Below, piece after piece: positions 51,376 through 60,085 of a stretch of DNA of 64,000 bases. The position numbers were made by a program, and so were the translations under genes. Source of the DNA: Archangium sp. (GTDB lineage Bacteria > Myxococcota > Myxococcia > Myxococcales > Myxococcaceae); the NCBI GenBank assembly GCA_030695565.1, contig JAUYRZ010000082.1:37219-101218 (forward strand), given 5' to 3'. The notes beneath the pieces were generated by a model. It did not search any database and was not told the origin of the DNA. It worked only from the letters and a program-made list of their open reading frames with translations. Positions within the stretch are counted from its first letter, which is position 1. Each line of letters opens with the position of its first letter.

Positions 51376-53852
51376 GTGAACGACTGATGCGCGCCGCCGA
51401 ACGCGACCTGCAGCCCGAGGTACGCGTCATGCGAGACCCCGTAGATGACGCCCCAGGCACCGGCGTCATCGCGCGTGCGCACGGAGCGGAAGAACAGGTC
51501 GTAGGTGGCGGTGAGCGACAGCACCGAGAACAACGGCACCACGAGCCGGGCGCGTAACCGTGCCTGGCTCTGGGCGGGGCCGCCCAGGTCACGAATCCAG
51601 AAGTCCAGGTTGCTCTCGGCCTCGAGCCAACGTTGGCCGAGCTTCACGATCCTCCTGGGCCGCAGCTGCCAACCCGCCACCAGCACCGCGGCCGCGGGCG
51701 GAACCTGCGGGTTCAGGTCTTCGCTGCGCGCGAACACCTCCCACGTCGCGCCCCCGCCTGCGTAGACGCCGAACTGGGGAAACAGCTCGAAGCGCAGCCC
51801 AGCCGTGGGGAGCAACTGCAGGTGGTGGTAGCGCCTGGTCTCGGGGCGGGTGAGCTCTGATTCGGCGAAGACGTCGGCGTAGGGCCGGGGCACGTACCAG
51901 GCCGGCGTACCGAACACCTTGCGGGCGAACGCGAGCGTGCGAAAGGTGAGCAGGTCGACGTTGTTGACCGCCCCGCTGGTGCTGCCGTCCAGCGCGGTGG
52001 TGTCGACCACGCCGTAACGCAGGCGAACCGTCTGCTCGAGGGAGTAGAGCGGGTTGTCTCCGATGGCCCGGCCTTCGGTCTCGCCCACCAGGCTCAACGA
52101 CTGGCCGCGCAGCAGCTGGGTGTCTTGAAACACCGACTGGTTCGGGTTCGAGACACCCACGGCGGTGAGGTCGAGCTGCAAGCGGTAGCTGAACCACCAA
52201 CGCGTGCGCTCGGCGGGGTCGACGGGCTGAGCGAGCAACGGGCCCCGCTTCTCGACGGAGAGCCAATTGCCCAGCACGTCGCGAACGGTCAGCGACCCGA
52301 GCGGCTCGGCGCCTTCGAACATGCCGCCGAACCTTTCGGCGACGAAGTCGGTGGTGACGACGCGATAGGCCTGCAGCGGCTCGAGCGCGCGGCCGTTCAC
52401 CTTCCAGCTGCCGAGCTTCTTCGCGCCTCGAATGAAGGCGCTCTTCGCGTCGGCAGAATCGAGGAACTCGGCCAGCGCGGCCCCCGTGACGGTCGCCACG
52501 CGCATGCGGTTGTCGAAAGGCAGCGCCTGAAACAACGCGAGGTGCGTGAGCGGTGTCTCCAGCGGCCACTGCGCGACCGCGCTGATGGCGTGGCCGTTGA
52601 GCACGGCGACTTCGGCGTGGGCATGCTCGCGCATCACGTCGAGCACCAGGGCAGCCGCCTCGTCACGGCCGAGCGGCTGGGCGAGCTCGCCGCGGGGAAA
52701 GGGCTGCTGGTACAGCTTGCACAACGACCGGTTGAGCGCCTGGGCGTAGAAGGTGACAGGGGCCGCCGCCGGGCCGGGCTCCGCCAGCGCCGCGTGCAGC
52801 GTGCCGTCGGGACGCAGCTCGATGACCAGCGCCTCGCCCGGTCGCGTGGCGATGAGCGGAAGGTTCGCCGCGCCCACCGAAGCGCTCCGCACCGGTTCGA
52901 GCTGCGCATCGACGATCAACACGTCGGGCAGCGCCTTCGGGTCGAGGGCCCGTACCAGCGCCAGCGTGTCGGCGAGTTCGTCGCCGATGGCGGGGTCGTA
53001 GACGGCGATGACGCGCGCGGCGCCGAGTGCACGGGCGCGGCGGGTCGCATCACCCAGGGCCACCGCGGGCGGCTCGAGCTTCACGCCCGCACTCAGCTCG
53101 CGCGAGATGTTGAGCAACTGTTGTGGAGCGAGCGCAGCGATGAACGCCACCTTGCCGTGAGGCGAATCGACGAGCAGCGGTGCTTCGGCGCCGTTGACGA
53201 TCGCGTCGCACACGGGGGCGGCCTCTCCGCTGCAGCTCAGGTTGGTGAGCGTGGTGCGCAGGCCCTTCTTCGCGAGCGCGTGGGTGAACGCGAGCAAACG
53301 GGAGCGGGAGGTCGCGAAGTCGCGGTGGCCGATGGCGCGCGCGGCGAGACCGAGTTCGCTCACGGCCAGGGCGAGGGCGTCGGGGTCTCGCTCGACGGCG
53401 AAGCGCCCGATGGCCGAGGCGCCCAGCAGGTCTCCCGAGTCGAAGCGCAAGGTGCCTTTGGGCAGCGCGTCGAGGCGCGCGCTCAACTTCTCGAATGGTG
53501 AGTCACCGAGCGTTCCACTGCAGGTCGACAGCGAGAAGCGGCCGGCGAGCGCGTGGATGATGGCGAAGGAGAACTTCGGGAGCGCAGGCACCGGGACTTC
53601 GACGGCGGGCGGGGGGTCGAGCGCCGGGCCTTCTTCACCCAGCTCGCTGGCGGCGCCCGCGTCGGGCGTGAGCAGGTCGTCACTCGCGGCGGCCTTGACC
53701 TTCGCAGGCGCCACGCCGGCGTCGGGGGGCTCACCTGCGCCCACCTCTTCACCCGCGTCGGCCAGCACCTCACCCGCATCGAACGCGGGTGGGTCGACGC
53801 CGGCATCCACGTCGGTGACGGCCAGCATGAAGAGAAGGAGCAGGGCACTCAC
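51369..53852 (-). CDS. Degenerate 5'-nucleotidase-like domain fused to a beta-barrel
   Basis: An 827-residue exported protein. After a signal peptide and Asp-Ala-Gly-rich linker, residues ~95-420 follow the layout of UshA-type metallophosphatases/5'-nucleotidases (FDSGDLLGASAIGRF, LDALPKGT), with a C-terminal nucleotidase domain to ~530 (FPRGELAQPLGRDEAAALV, YRVVTTDFVAERFGG). But key metal motifs are changed: GNHE is GHRD (AIGHRDF) and the ILHTND-type start is IIHALAG. From ~560 to the end (ending HQSFTF) it looks like an outer-membrane barrel. It may be a surface pseudo-enzyme that binds ligands; function unproven. Confidence 0.65.
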   Translation of the reverse strand: MSALLLLFMLAVTDVDAGVDPPAFDAGEVLADAGEEVGAGEPPDAGVAPAKVKAAASDDLLTPDAGAASELGEEGPALDPPPAVEVPVPALPKFSFAIIHALAGRFSLSTCSGTLGDSPFEKLSARLDALPKGTLRFDSGDLLGASAIGRFAVERDPDALALAVSELGLAARAIGHRDFATSRSRLLAFTHALAKKGLRTTLTNLSCSGEAAPVCDAIVNGAEAPLLVDSPHGKVAFIAALAPQQLLNISRELSAGVKLEPPAVALGDATRRARALGAARVIAVYDPAIGDELADTLALVRALDPKALPDVLIVDAQLEPVRSASVGAANLPLIATRPGEALVIELRPDGTLHAALAEPGPAAAPVTFYAQALNRSLCKLYQQPFPRGELAQPLGRDEAAALVLDVMREHAHAEVAVLNGHAISAVAQWPLETPLTHLALFQALPFDNRMRVATVTGAALAEFLDSADAKSAFIRGAKKLGSWKVNGRALEPLQAYRVVTTDFVAERFGGMFEGAEPLGSLTVRDVLGNWLSVEKRGPLLAQPVDPAERTRWWFSYRLQLDLTAVGVSNPNQSVFQDTQLLRGQSLSLVGETEGRAIGDNPLYSLEQTVRLRYGVVDTTALDGSTSGAVNNVDLLTFRTLAFARKVFGTPAWYVPRPYADVFAESELTRPETRRYHHLQLLPTAGLRFELFPQFGVYAGGGATWEVFARSEDLNPQVPPAAAVLVAGWQLRPRRIVKLGQRWLEAESNLDFWIRDLGGPAQSQARLRARLVVPLFSVLSLTATYDLFFRSVRTRDDAGAWGVIYGVSHDAYLGLQVAFGGAHQSFTF

Positions 53853-53915
53853 GGCGAGCCGTCATGTACCTTCGTCTTCGCACGCACAGGAGCCATTGTT
53901 CGCCTCTGCCGGTTC

Positions 53916-54776
53916 TCAGCGCGGAAACAAGCGCTCGAGCGCAGCCACATTGAAGCCGGTGAGCAGCTCGGGGCCGGTGTCGATCCACGGCACCCCACCC
54001 TGCCGCGGCTTTCCTGCGGCCTTCTTCTTCTCGTTCAGCTCAGCGAGCGCCGCTGGATCCTTCTCGATGTCTTTCGCCTCGAAGGGCACGCCGCGCTCCG
54101 TCAGCCACGCCTGGGCCGCATGGCAGTAGCCACACCACTGGGTGCCATAGACGATCACCTTTCGCGCGGCCGCCCGGGCCGGTGGCAGCGAACGAGCGCT
54201 GGTGACCGCGGCCTTCAGCTGCGCCTCGAGCTCGATCTCCATCGTCTTCGCCTGGCTGCGCGCGGCGTCTCGTTCTCCGAGTTCCTTCATCGCCGACTGC
54301 ACGACCACCAGCAGCCGTTGACGATCGGCCTCCGACAACAGGCGCGCGTCGACCTCCCGGGTGAGGGCGATCACCTTCTTCCACTCGCCTTCTTCCAGCG
54401 CGATCTCCGCGCGCAACAAGCGCGGCTCGCCCGCTTTGGGCGCCTGCGCGATCCACCGATCCGCATAGTCCTCCGCGGGGTCGAACTGTTTCTGTTCGAG
54501 CGACGCGCGAGCACCGGTCTCGAGCGCGAGCGGCTCCTTCTTGTCGAGCCGCAGGGCCATCTGCGCGAACTGGAGCGCGAGCACGAGGTCCTTCTTCTCG
54601 AGCCCGGCGCGCGCGGCCGCAGCGAGCACCGACGCGGCGAGCGGCCGCTCGGCTTCCGCGAAGGTCTTTCCATCGAGGTCGAACAAGACGTCGTCGAGTT
54701 TGCCGTCAGCCAGGTGTCGTCGGGCGGCATCGAGAGGTGAGCCAGCCAACACCAGCATCATCAGCGCCGTGACCAT
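53916..54776 (-). CDS. Helical-repeat protein with glutaredoxin domain
   Basis: A 286-residue protein with a signal-like N-terminus (MVTALMMLVLAGSP), a helical TPR-type region (~20-190, with ALQFAQMALRLDKKEPLAL) and a glutaredoxin-like C-terminal domain with redox motif WCGYC in VIVYGTQWCGYCHAAQ. It would reduce disulfides or glutathionylated proteins in the envelope. The Cys pair of the CxxC motif is intact. It lies 139 nt downstream of no coupled gene; nearest minus-strand neighbour is the FAD oxidoreductase 24 nt upstream. Confidence 0.75.
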   Translation of the reverse strand: MVTALMMLVLAGSPLDAARRHLADGKLDDVLFDLDGKTFAEAERPLAASVLAAAARAGLEKKDLVLALQFAQMALRLDKKEPLALETGARASLEQKQFDPAEDYADRWIAQAPKAGEPRLLRAEIALEEGEWKKVIALTREVDARLLSEADRQRLLVVVQSAMKELGERDAARSQAKTMEIELEAQLKAAVTSARSLPPARAAARKVIVYGTQWCGYCHAAQAWLTERGVPFEAKDIEKDPAALAELNEKKKAAGKPRQGGVPWIDTGPELLTGFNVAALERLFPR

Positions 54777-54800
54777 GCCGCAGCGTACGCCTTCGAACGG

Positions 54801-56432
54801 TCAATGCGCTGCAGCGACTGCTGGAGCAGATGCCCTGTGCGGCTCTTCGAGCCACGCTTCAGGGTGCTCCGCCGGGTAGATGGTGAGCGACTCTTCGGTG
54901 GGGCCGAGACACTGTTCGAAGTGTTGGAGCCCGAGGATCGGCGTCGCGGCCATCAGCCCCGACATCGCCGCGCCCGCCACGCCGTGACTGATGGTGCTGG
55001 CGCCGCAGAAGTGCAGCCTCTCCACCGGCCCCTGCTGATCGAACGAGAAGGGGCCGAGCTGCCAGGGCGTCTTGGCCGTGCCGTAGAGCGAGCCACGGTG
55101 CGTCTCGCAGTAGTGGTCGTTGGTGAGGGGCGTGCCGACCTCGAGGAAACGCACGTGGCTGCTGAGGCCGGGGATGATCTGATCGGCCGCGCGCATCACG
55201 CGTTCACCCAGCTGGTGCTTGAGCGCCTGGTACGCCGTGCCGCGATCACCCAACGGCGTCTTCGCCCACTGCTCGAACATCTCGTACGGGAGGAAGGTGA
55301 ACATCTCGAGGGTGTGGTGCCCCGGCAAGGTGTGGCCGGGATCCTTGAGCGAGGTGATGGCGAGGAAGAGGGCGTCGATCTCCGGGCCGGGCATCGACTT
55401 CTCCATGGTGCGATAGAGCCCGTCGAGGTCCTTGCTGCGGTACCACCAGTAGTTGCCCGAGTCGTAGCCGAGCGCCTTCAAGTCCATCTCCACCGCGCAG
55501 AACACGGAGACCGAGCTCACCGAGTACTCCATGCGCCGGGCCTTGCGGACGGCGGCGCGGCAGTACTTCTCGGGCAACAGCTTCCCGTAGACGATCGCCG
55601 GGTCGGCGTTGCACACGATGTGCTGCGCTTCGATGCGCTCTCCGCTGGCCGTGCGCACGCCCACCGCGCGGCCGCCTTCGACGAGGATCTCCTCGACGCG
55701 CGTGCTGATGCGAAGCTGCCCGCCGTGTTTGCGCAGCGCCTTGATGAACGCTCGCGGAATGCGCTTGGCGCCGCCCCGGGGGTAGTACGCGCCGTCGTAG
55801 TAGTGCGCCGACATCGACGCGTGCAGCGGCAACGAGACGCGCGAAGGCGCCAGGCCGTGGTTGCCACACTGCGCCGACAACACCCCGCGCAACATCGGGT
55901 CGTGGATGCAGCTCTCCAGCAAGCCTTGCAGGCTTCGAAAGCCCCAGCGCATCAGCCGCGGTGCTTTCCACGGCAGGCTCAACACCTTGGGAAAGCGGAG
56001 CAGCTCTTCGGCGCCCTGCAGTTCTTTCACCACGCCCGAGAGGAGGGAGAAGTAGCGCGCAATCCCTTCGCGTTCGTGGGGGAAGGCGGCGGTGAGCCGG
56101 GCGATCCACTTCTCGACGCCTTTGGGTTGATCGAACTGCCTTCCTTCGATGAGGAAGTGGTCGAACCCGTCGGGGTTCATCTCGCAGAACTCGAGATCGC
56201 CCGCGACGCCGAGGCCCTCGTAGAGCCGGCGCAGGCCACCGCCTTGATGCAAGTTGCCCAGGTAGTGCACGCCCGGGCTGAAGCGGTAGCCCCCGAGCGT
56301 GAAGCTGTGCGACCAGCCGCCCGGCAAATAGTGCTGCTCCAGCACCAGCACCTTCTGGCCTGCGCGGGCGAGCGCGACTGCGGCGGAGAGGCCACCGGGT
56401 CCCGAGCCGATCACGATGGTGTCCCATTTCAT
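54801..56432 (-). CDS. Phytoene desaturase / retinol saturase-like FAD oxidoreductase, second copy
   Basis: A 543-residue flavoprotein with N-terminal GSGPGG (residues 9-14), EQHYLPGGWSHSFTLGG and the C-terminal LHFCGASTISHGVAGAAMSG of the CrtI/retinol saturase superfamily. It is distinct in sequence from the copy at 7-8.7 kb, so they are not recent duplicates. ATG 56432 is used; a TTG 18 nt earlier is possible. Substrate unknown; it may act on polyenes or lipids. Confidence 0.8.
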   Translation of the reverse strand: MKWDTIVIGSGPGGLSAAVALARAGQKVLVLEQHYLPGGWSHSFTLGGYRFSPGVHYLGNLHQGGGLRRLYEGLGVAGDLEFCEMNPDGFDHFLIEGRQFDQPKGVEKWIARLTAAFPHEREGIARYFSLLSGVVKELQGAEELLRFPKVLSLPWKAPRLMRWGFRSLQGLLESCIHDPMLRGVLSAQCGNHGLAPSRVSLPLHASMSAHYYDGAYYPRGGAKRIPRAFIKALRKHGGQLRISTRVEEILVEGGRAVGVRTASGERIEAQHIVCNADPAIVYGKLLPEKYCRAAVRKARRMEYSVSSVSVFCAVEMDLKALGYDSGNYWWYRSKDLDGLYRTMEKSMPGPEIDALFLAITSLKDPGHTLPGHHTLEMFTFLPYEMFEQWAKTPLGDRGTAYQALKHQLGERVMRAADQIIPGLSSHVRFLEVGTPLTNDHYCETHRGSLYGTAKTPWQLGPFSFDQQGPVERLHFCGASTISHGVAGAAMSGLMAATPILGLQHFEQCLGPTEESLTIYPAEHPEAWLEEPHRASAPAVAAAH

Positions 56433-56501
56433 GGAGCGGTCGGGTTGCAACCACGGTGCCGAGCATCATCAGCCTGCCCCATGGCTTAAGGTGTGGGAGA
56501 G

Positions 56502-56933
56502 ATGAATCGCGACGCGTGGAAGAAGGCGGGAGAGGCCCATCTGGCGCAGGGTCAGCTGCGGCGTGCGCTCGGCGCGTTCCGTCGTGCACTCGAGGTCGAC
56601 GTGCGAGGCGAGCAGAGCTTCGAGCTTCACCAACTCGCTTCCGTCACCTCGCAGGTGCTCTCACAGCGCGGTGCCTTCTTCCTGCATCCTTCCGATGACA
56701 CCGTGCGATCCCGCTGGCTCGAAGGTGGCGCTCCGCCACGAGCCGAGCCCGACTTCGCCGCGCTCGCGCTGAACGCAGAAGGAGAGCTGAAGACGGTGCT
56801 CACCGAACGCTCGCTGCCCGCGAAGTTCGCAGGGCAGCTGCTGGCGAAAGACGAAGACAGCCGCGACGCGGTGTTGTGGCTCTACGAGCGGCTGCTCGAC
56901 TCGGAAGAGAAGGAGTTGGTCACTTCCGGCTGA
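56502..56933 (+). CDS. Small TPR-like protein
   Basis: A 143-residue protein whose first ~45 residues (AWKKAGEAHLAQGQLRRALG, AFRRALEVD) form one TPR-type helix pair; the rest is helical and charged with no known motif. Start may be ATG 56502 or GTG 56493. Its end overlaps the convergent SdiA-regulated-type gene by 14 nt. Confidence 0.5.
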   Translation: MNRDAWKKAGEAHLAQGQLRRALGAFRRALEVDVRGEQSFELHQLASVTSQVLSQRGAFFLHPSDDTVRSRWLEGGAPPRAEPDFAALALNAEGELKTVLTERSLPAKFAGQLLAKDEDSRDAVLWLYERLLDSEEKELVTSG

Positions 56934-57741
56934 GCTGGTGCAGCTTGCCGTCGTTCTCGGTGAGCACGAACAGGTCGCCCTTCTCGTTGAACGACAGGCC
57001 TTCCACGCGCTGGAGCGGCTTGCCCTTCTCGTCACGCAGCGGGAACGACTGCACCAGCTTGCCGATGACCTTGTCGCCGTCGCGCACCATCTTGATCTGC
57101 GCCACGGTGGCCGACTCATCGCTGGAGAGGAACAGGTGGCCCGTCTTCGGGTCGACGGTGACGGCAGAGAAGTCGCGGCACACGGCGAGCACCTCGCGCT
57201 CCAGCTTGAGGGGGAGGGGCTTGCCCTTGCCGCCATCACCCATCAAAGACAGCTCACGCGGGCTGCCTTCTTTGGCCAGCAACAGCTGCGGCTCACCCGT
57301 GGGCGAGAACTCCCCGGGCACGTACGCGATGCCTTCGAAGCCCTTGTTGCTGGGCCCGGCGTCGTCGAGCGAGATGGTCTTCTCCAGCACCGGGGCGGTC
57401 TTCTTGCTGGCGTCCCACTCGTAGCGGAGCAGCTCGCGCGACTCTTCGCGGCAGACGAACAGGTGGTGACGCACCGGGTCGTAGGTCACGCCTTCCAGCT
57501 GGCTCTTGCCGTTCTTGAGGCCGGGCAGCTCGAGCTCGCTGCGTTTGCCGTCGGCGTCGACGATGACCGCGGTGTTCTTCTTGTCGCCCACCACGATGAA
57601 CCGGTTCCCCGGCAGCGCGGCCACGTCGGAGGCCTCGGTCATGCCGGTCTTGAGTGAGCCGGTGAGCTCAAAGCGGGCCGCGCCCATTTCAGGAGCCGAA
57701 CGGCGGGGAGTTGCGGCGTTCCAACCAGAGACGCGGGGCAT
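56920..57741 (-). CDS. SdiA-regulated-type beta-propeller protein
   Basis: A 273-residue protein with repeated blade-type segments (NRFIVVGDKKNTAVIVDADGK, VTYDPVRHHLFVCREESREL, VTVDPKTGHLFLSSDESATV) and a C-terminal VEGLSFNEKGDLFVLTENDG, the pattern of the SdiA-regulated/phytase-like propeller family. No signal peptide is clear when started at MPRVSG. The first 27 residues of a longer in-frame form are Gly-rich and rejected. Its function is unknown; some relatives bind calcium or act as lactonases. Confidence 0.65.
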   Translation of the reverse strand: MPRVSGWNAATPRRSAPEMGAARFELTGSLKTGMTEASDVAALPGNRFIVVGDKKNTAVIVDADGKRSELELPGLKNGKSQLEGVTYDPVRHHLFVCREESRELLRYEWDASKKTAPVLEKTISLDDAGPSNKGFEGIAYVPGEFSPTGEPQLLLAKEGSPRELSLMGDGGKGKPLPLKLEREVLAVCRDFSAVTVDPKTGHLFLSSDESATVAQIKMVRDGDKVIGKLVQSFPLRDEKGKPLQRVEGLSFNEKGDLFVLTENDGKLHQLSRK

Positions 57742-57906
57742 GGGAGACTCTCTGAAAGAGGGGTGTTCATCTGACACCATCCCCCCGCCGCCGTCACGGA
57801 CTGGCTCCCCGGGTCGCGTCACGCCCAGGGCTCACCTGATCAGGGTGGAGGCCTCCCCCGGACCGGTTTGGCAGCGCCGCGGTAGAATGGTTACACTCAC
57901 CGTCCC

Positions 57907-58029
57907 ATGTCGGAGCTCGTCAACGTATTGCCTGTTCTGGGAGCGATCATCGTCCTCGGTGCCATTGCACTGGGCTCAGCCGTCCGCCCGCAGCCAGAGC
58001 CTGTTCGCATCAAACGCCCCAAGCGTTGA
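57907..58029 (+). CDS. Forty-residue single-pass membrane peptide
   Basis: ATG to TGA encodes 40 residues: a short acidic head (MSELVNVLPVL), a transmembrane helix (GAIIVLGAIALGSA) and a basic tail (VRIKRPKR). The positive tail gives a clear inside orientation. It is 53 nt upstream of the glycosyltransferase gene and reads in the same direction. No ribosome site was found, so it remains a prediction. Confidence 0.45.
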   Translation: MSELVNVLPVLGAIIVLGAIALGSAVRPQPEPVRIKRPKR

Positions 58030-58082
58030 ACGAGCAGAAAAAATCCACCGACTGACTCAGGGGCAATACGGTCCCCTCGGTC

Positions 58083-59147
58083 GTGATCTGGATCAAGCGG
58101 CTCGAGTGGCTGGCTAAAAACTTCTTCGCCGTGTTCATGGCTGCGCTCTGTTGGCGCCCGGGCCGTCGCTCACGCGCTGCGCTGCGGCTTTCCACGGGAA
58201 AGAAGCGGGTGTTGCTGGTGCGCATCGACAATCGGGTCGGTGAAGCGCTGCTCACCACCCCGCTCATCGATCGCCTGGCCGCCGCAGGTCACGAGGTGCA
58301 CGTGCTCACGCACCCCAAAGTGCGCCGCGTGCTCGAGGGCCACTCGAACGTGACGAAGCTCTGGGACTACCGGCCGCGCTGGGCAGTGCTGGGCCCGCTG
58401 CGCGCCGAACGGTTCGACGTGGTCATCAACTGCGGCAACTGGGATCTCGAGTCGGTCACCTCGGCGGTGGTCGCGCGCGTGGTGGGCGGACCTTCGGTGG
58501 TGCTCGGCCCCGCGAACTTTCCCTCAGGCTGGTTGATGGATGTGCCGGTGCGCCCGGTGGCGGGCACCCGTTCGGAGGCCGGGCAGCGCACCCATCTGGC
58601 TTCGCCGCTCTTCGCTTCCGAGGCGCCGGTGCGCATGTCATTCCGCGCGACGGCTCCGTTCGAGGTGGTGGCGGGGCCGTATGCGGTGGTGAACCCCGGT
58701 GGACGGCTCGGGTATCGCCGGGTGGTGCCGGAACGGTTCGCCGATGCGGCGAGCGCCTTGCTCGAGCGGGGCATCACCCCGGTGGTGACGTGGGGCCCGG
58801 GTGAAGAAGCGTTGGTGGAGGCGGTGTGCACCGCGTGCCCCGGCGCCGTGCGGGCACCTCCGACCAGCCTCGATCAACTCGCCGCGTTGATGCGCGGGGC
58901 ACAGGTCACCGTGTGCAACAACACCGGGCCGATGCACTTGTCGGTGGCGGTCGGGTGCCCCACCCTGGCGCTGTTTCTTCACATGGAGGTCGAGCGCTGG
59001 GGCCATCCCTACGCGCCGCACCAGATGCTCGATCTCACCGGGCTGGCCGATCAGTCGCTCGCGGTACGTGAAGCGGTGAAGGCGATGCCCGTGTCTCCCT
59101 CTCCCTCTGGGCCCTCTGGGAGAGGACCCAGCAAACGTCGCGCGTAG
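58083..59147 (+). CDS. Family 9 glycosyltransferase (heptosyltransferase-like)
   Basis: A 354-residue enzyme with the GT9 opening VLLVRIDNRVGEALLTTPLI, the acceptor region FDVVINCG, and the donor-site motif NNTGPMHLSVAVGCPTLALF. GT9 enzymes transfer heptose or related sugars to lipid A-core or other glycans. The GTG at 58083 is used. The C-terminal tail (SPSPSGPSGRGPSKRRA) is encoded by the palindromic repeat at 59096-59129. Confidence 0.85.
   Translation: MIWIKRLEWLAKNFFAVFMAALCWRPGRRSRAALRLSTGKKRVLLVRIDNRVGEALLTTPLIDRLAAAGHEVHVLTHPKVRRVLEGHSNVTKLWDYRPRWAVLGPLRAERFDVVINCGNWDLESVTSAVVARVVGGPSVVLGPANFPSGWLMDVPVRPVAGTRSEAGQRTHLASPLFASEAPVRMSFRATAPFEVVAGPYAVVNPGGRLGYRRVVPERFADAASALLERGITPVVTWGPGEEALVEAVCTACPGAVRAPPTSLDQLAALMRGAQVTVCNNTGPMHLSVAVGCPTLALFLHMEVERWGHPYAPHQMLDLTGLADQSLAVREAVKAMPVSPSPSGPSGRGPSKRRA
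59096..59129. repeat. Palindromic GC-rich repeat forming a gene 3' end
   Basis: CTCCCTCTCCCTCTGGGCCCTCTGGGAGAGGACC, an imperfect member of the family. It makes up the last codons of the glycosyltransferase gene. Confidence 0.65.
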
Positions 59148-59176
59148 CAGCCGAGGTGGTCGCTCCACCTGCTGGG

Positions 59177-59225
59177 CCCCGCACCCCGAACCTCTCCCCG
59201 CTTCGCAGGGCGAGGGGGAAGGGGG
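59177..59225. repeat. Palindromic GC-rich repeat before the Nei-like gene
   Basis: CCCCGCACCCCGAACCTCTCCCCGCTTCGCAGGGCGAGG followed by a G-rich run. It lies between the glycosyltransferase and DNA glycosylase genes, 19 nt before the ATG of the latter. Confidence 0.75.
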
Positions 59226-59243
59226 GTGATTAGTGAGGCCGCT

Positions 59244-60032
59244 ATGCCTGAGGGTCACACGCTGCATCGCCTCGCGCTCGATCACCGCAAGTGGTTGGCG
59301 GGGGAAGTCATTCACGTCACCTCGCCTCAAGGGCGCTTCCAGGGAGGGGCGTCGGTACTCGACGGCCAACTCCTCACCAGCGTCGAAGCGTGGGGCAAAC
59401 ACCTCTTCTACCGCTTCGAAGGCGGCGAGCTGCTGCACGTGCACCTGGGGTTGTTCGGTCGCTTCCGCCGACACCGTCAGCCTGCGCCGGAACCGCGAGG
59501 CCAGCTTCGGCTGCGCATGGAGACGAGCACCGAGTGCGTCGACCTGAGCGGCCCCACGGCGTGTGAGCTGCTCGAACCCGATGAACATGCGGCCTTGCTG
59601 GCCCGGCTGGGACCCGACCTGCTGCGCGAAGACGCGAGCCGCCAGCAGGCGTGGAAACGGGTGAAGGCGTCGTCGCGCAGCCTCGGCGCGCTGCTGCTCG
59701 ATCAATCGGTGCTCAGCGGCGTGGGCAACGTGTACCGCGCGGAGGGCCTCTTCGTGTCGGGCCTGCACCCGGAGCTGCGCGGTGACGAGCTCGAGTCGCG
59801 CGACTTCACGCGGCTGTGGAAGACCCTGGTGGGCATGCTGCAAGATGGCGTGCGCGATCGGAAGATCATCACCGTGAAGCACTTCGACCAGGCGGTCGGC
59901 CGCAAGCCGCGGCGCGGTGAACGCACCTATGTCTACGGTCGGCGCGAGTGCCGGCGGTGCGGTGATTCGATTCGCGTGTGGGAGCTGGGCAGCCGCACCA
60001 TGTACGCGTGCGAGACGTGTCAGCGCCGGTGA
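59244..60032 (+). CDS. Fpg/Nei-family DNA glycosylase (endonuclease VIII type)
   Basis: A 262-residue enzyme starting MPEGHTLHR, where Pro2 and Glu3 are the catalytic residues of the Fpg/Nei family. It has a helix-two-turn-helix region (SGVGNVYRAEGLF) and a C-terminal zinc finger (CRRCGDSIRVW, YACETCQRR). These enzymes remove oxidised bases and nick the strand. The PEGH start resembles Nei and Nei2-type proteins rather than Fpg (PELPE). Start M at 59244 is required because the mature N-terminal Pro is catalytic. Confidence 0.9.
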   Translation: MPEGHTLHRLALDHRKWLAGEVIHVTSPQGRFQGGASVLDGQLLTSVEAWGKHLFYRFEGGELLHVHLGLFGRFRRHRQPAPEPRGQLRLRMETSTECVDLSGPTACELLEPDEHAALLARLGPDLLREDASRQQAWKRVKASSRSLGALLLDQSVLSGVGNVYRAEGLFVSGLHPELRGDELESRDFTRLWKTLVGMLQDGVRDRKIITVKHFDQAVGRKPRRGERTYVYGRRECRRCGDSIRVWELGSRTMYACETCQRR

Positions 60033-60040
60033 CTTCCGAG

Positions 60041-60083
60041 CTCCCTCTCCCTGCGACAGCGGGGAGAGGGTTGGGGTGAGGGG
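60041..60083. repeat. Palindromic GC-rich repeat, first of an inverted pair
   Basis: CTCCCTCTCCCTGCGACAGCGGGGAGAGGG then TTGGGGTGAGGGG, directly downstream of the Nei-like gene. Its mirror copy starts 21 bp later. Confidence 0.85.
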
Positions 60084-60085
60084 CC

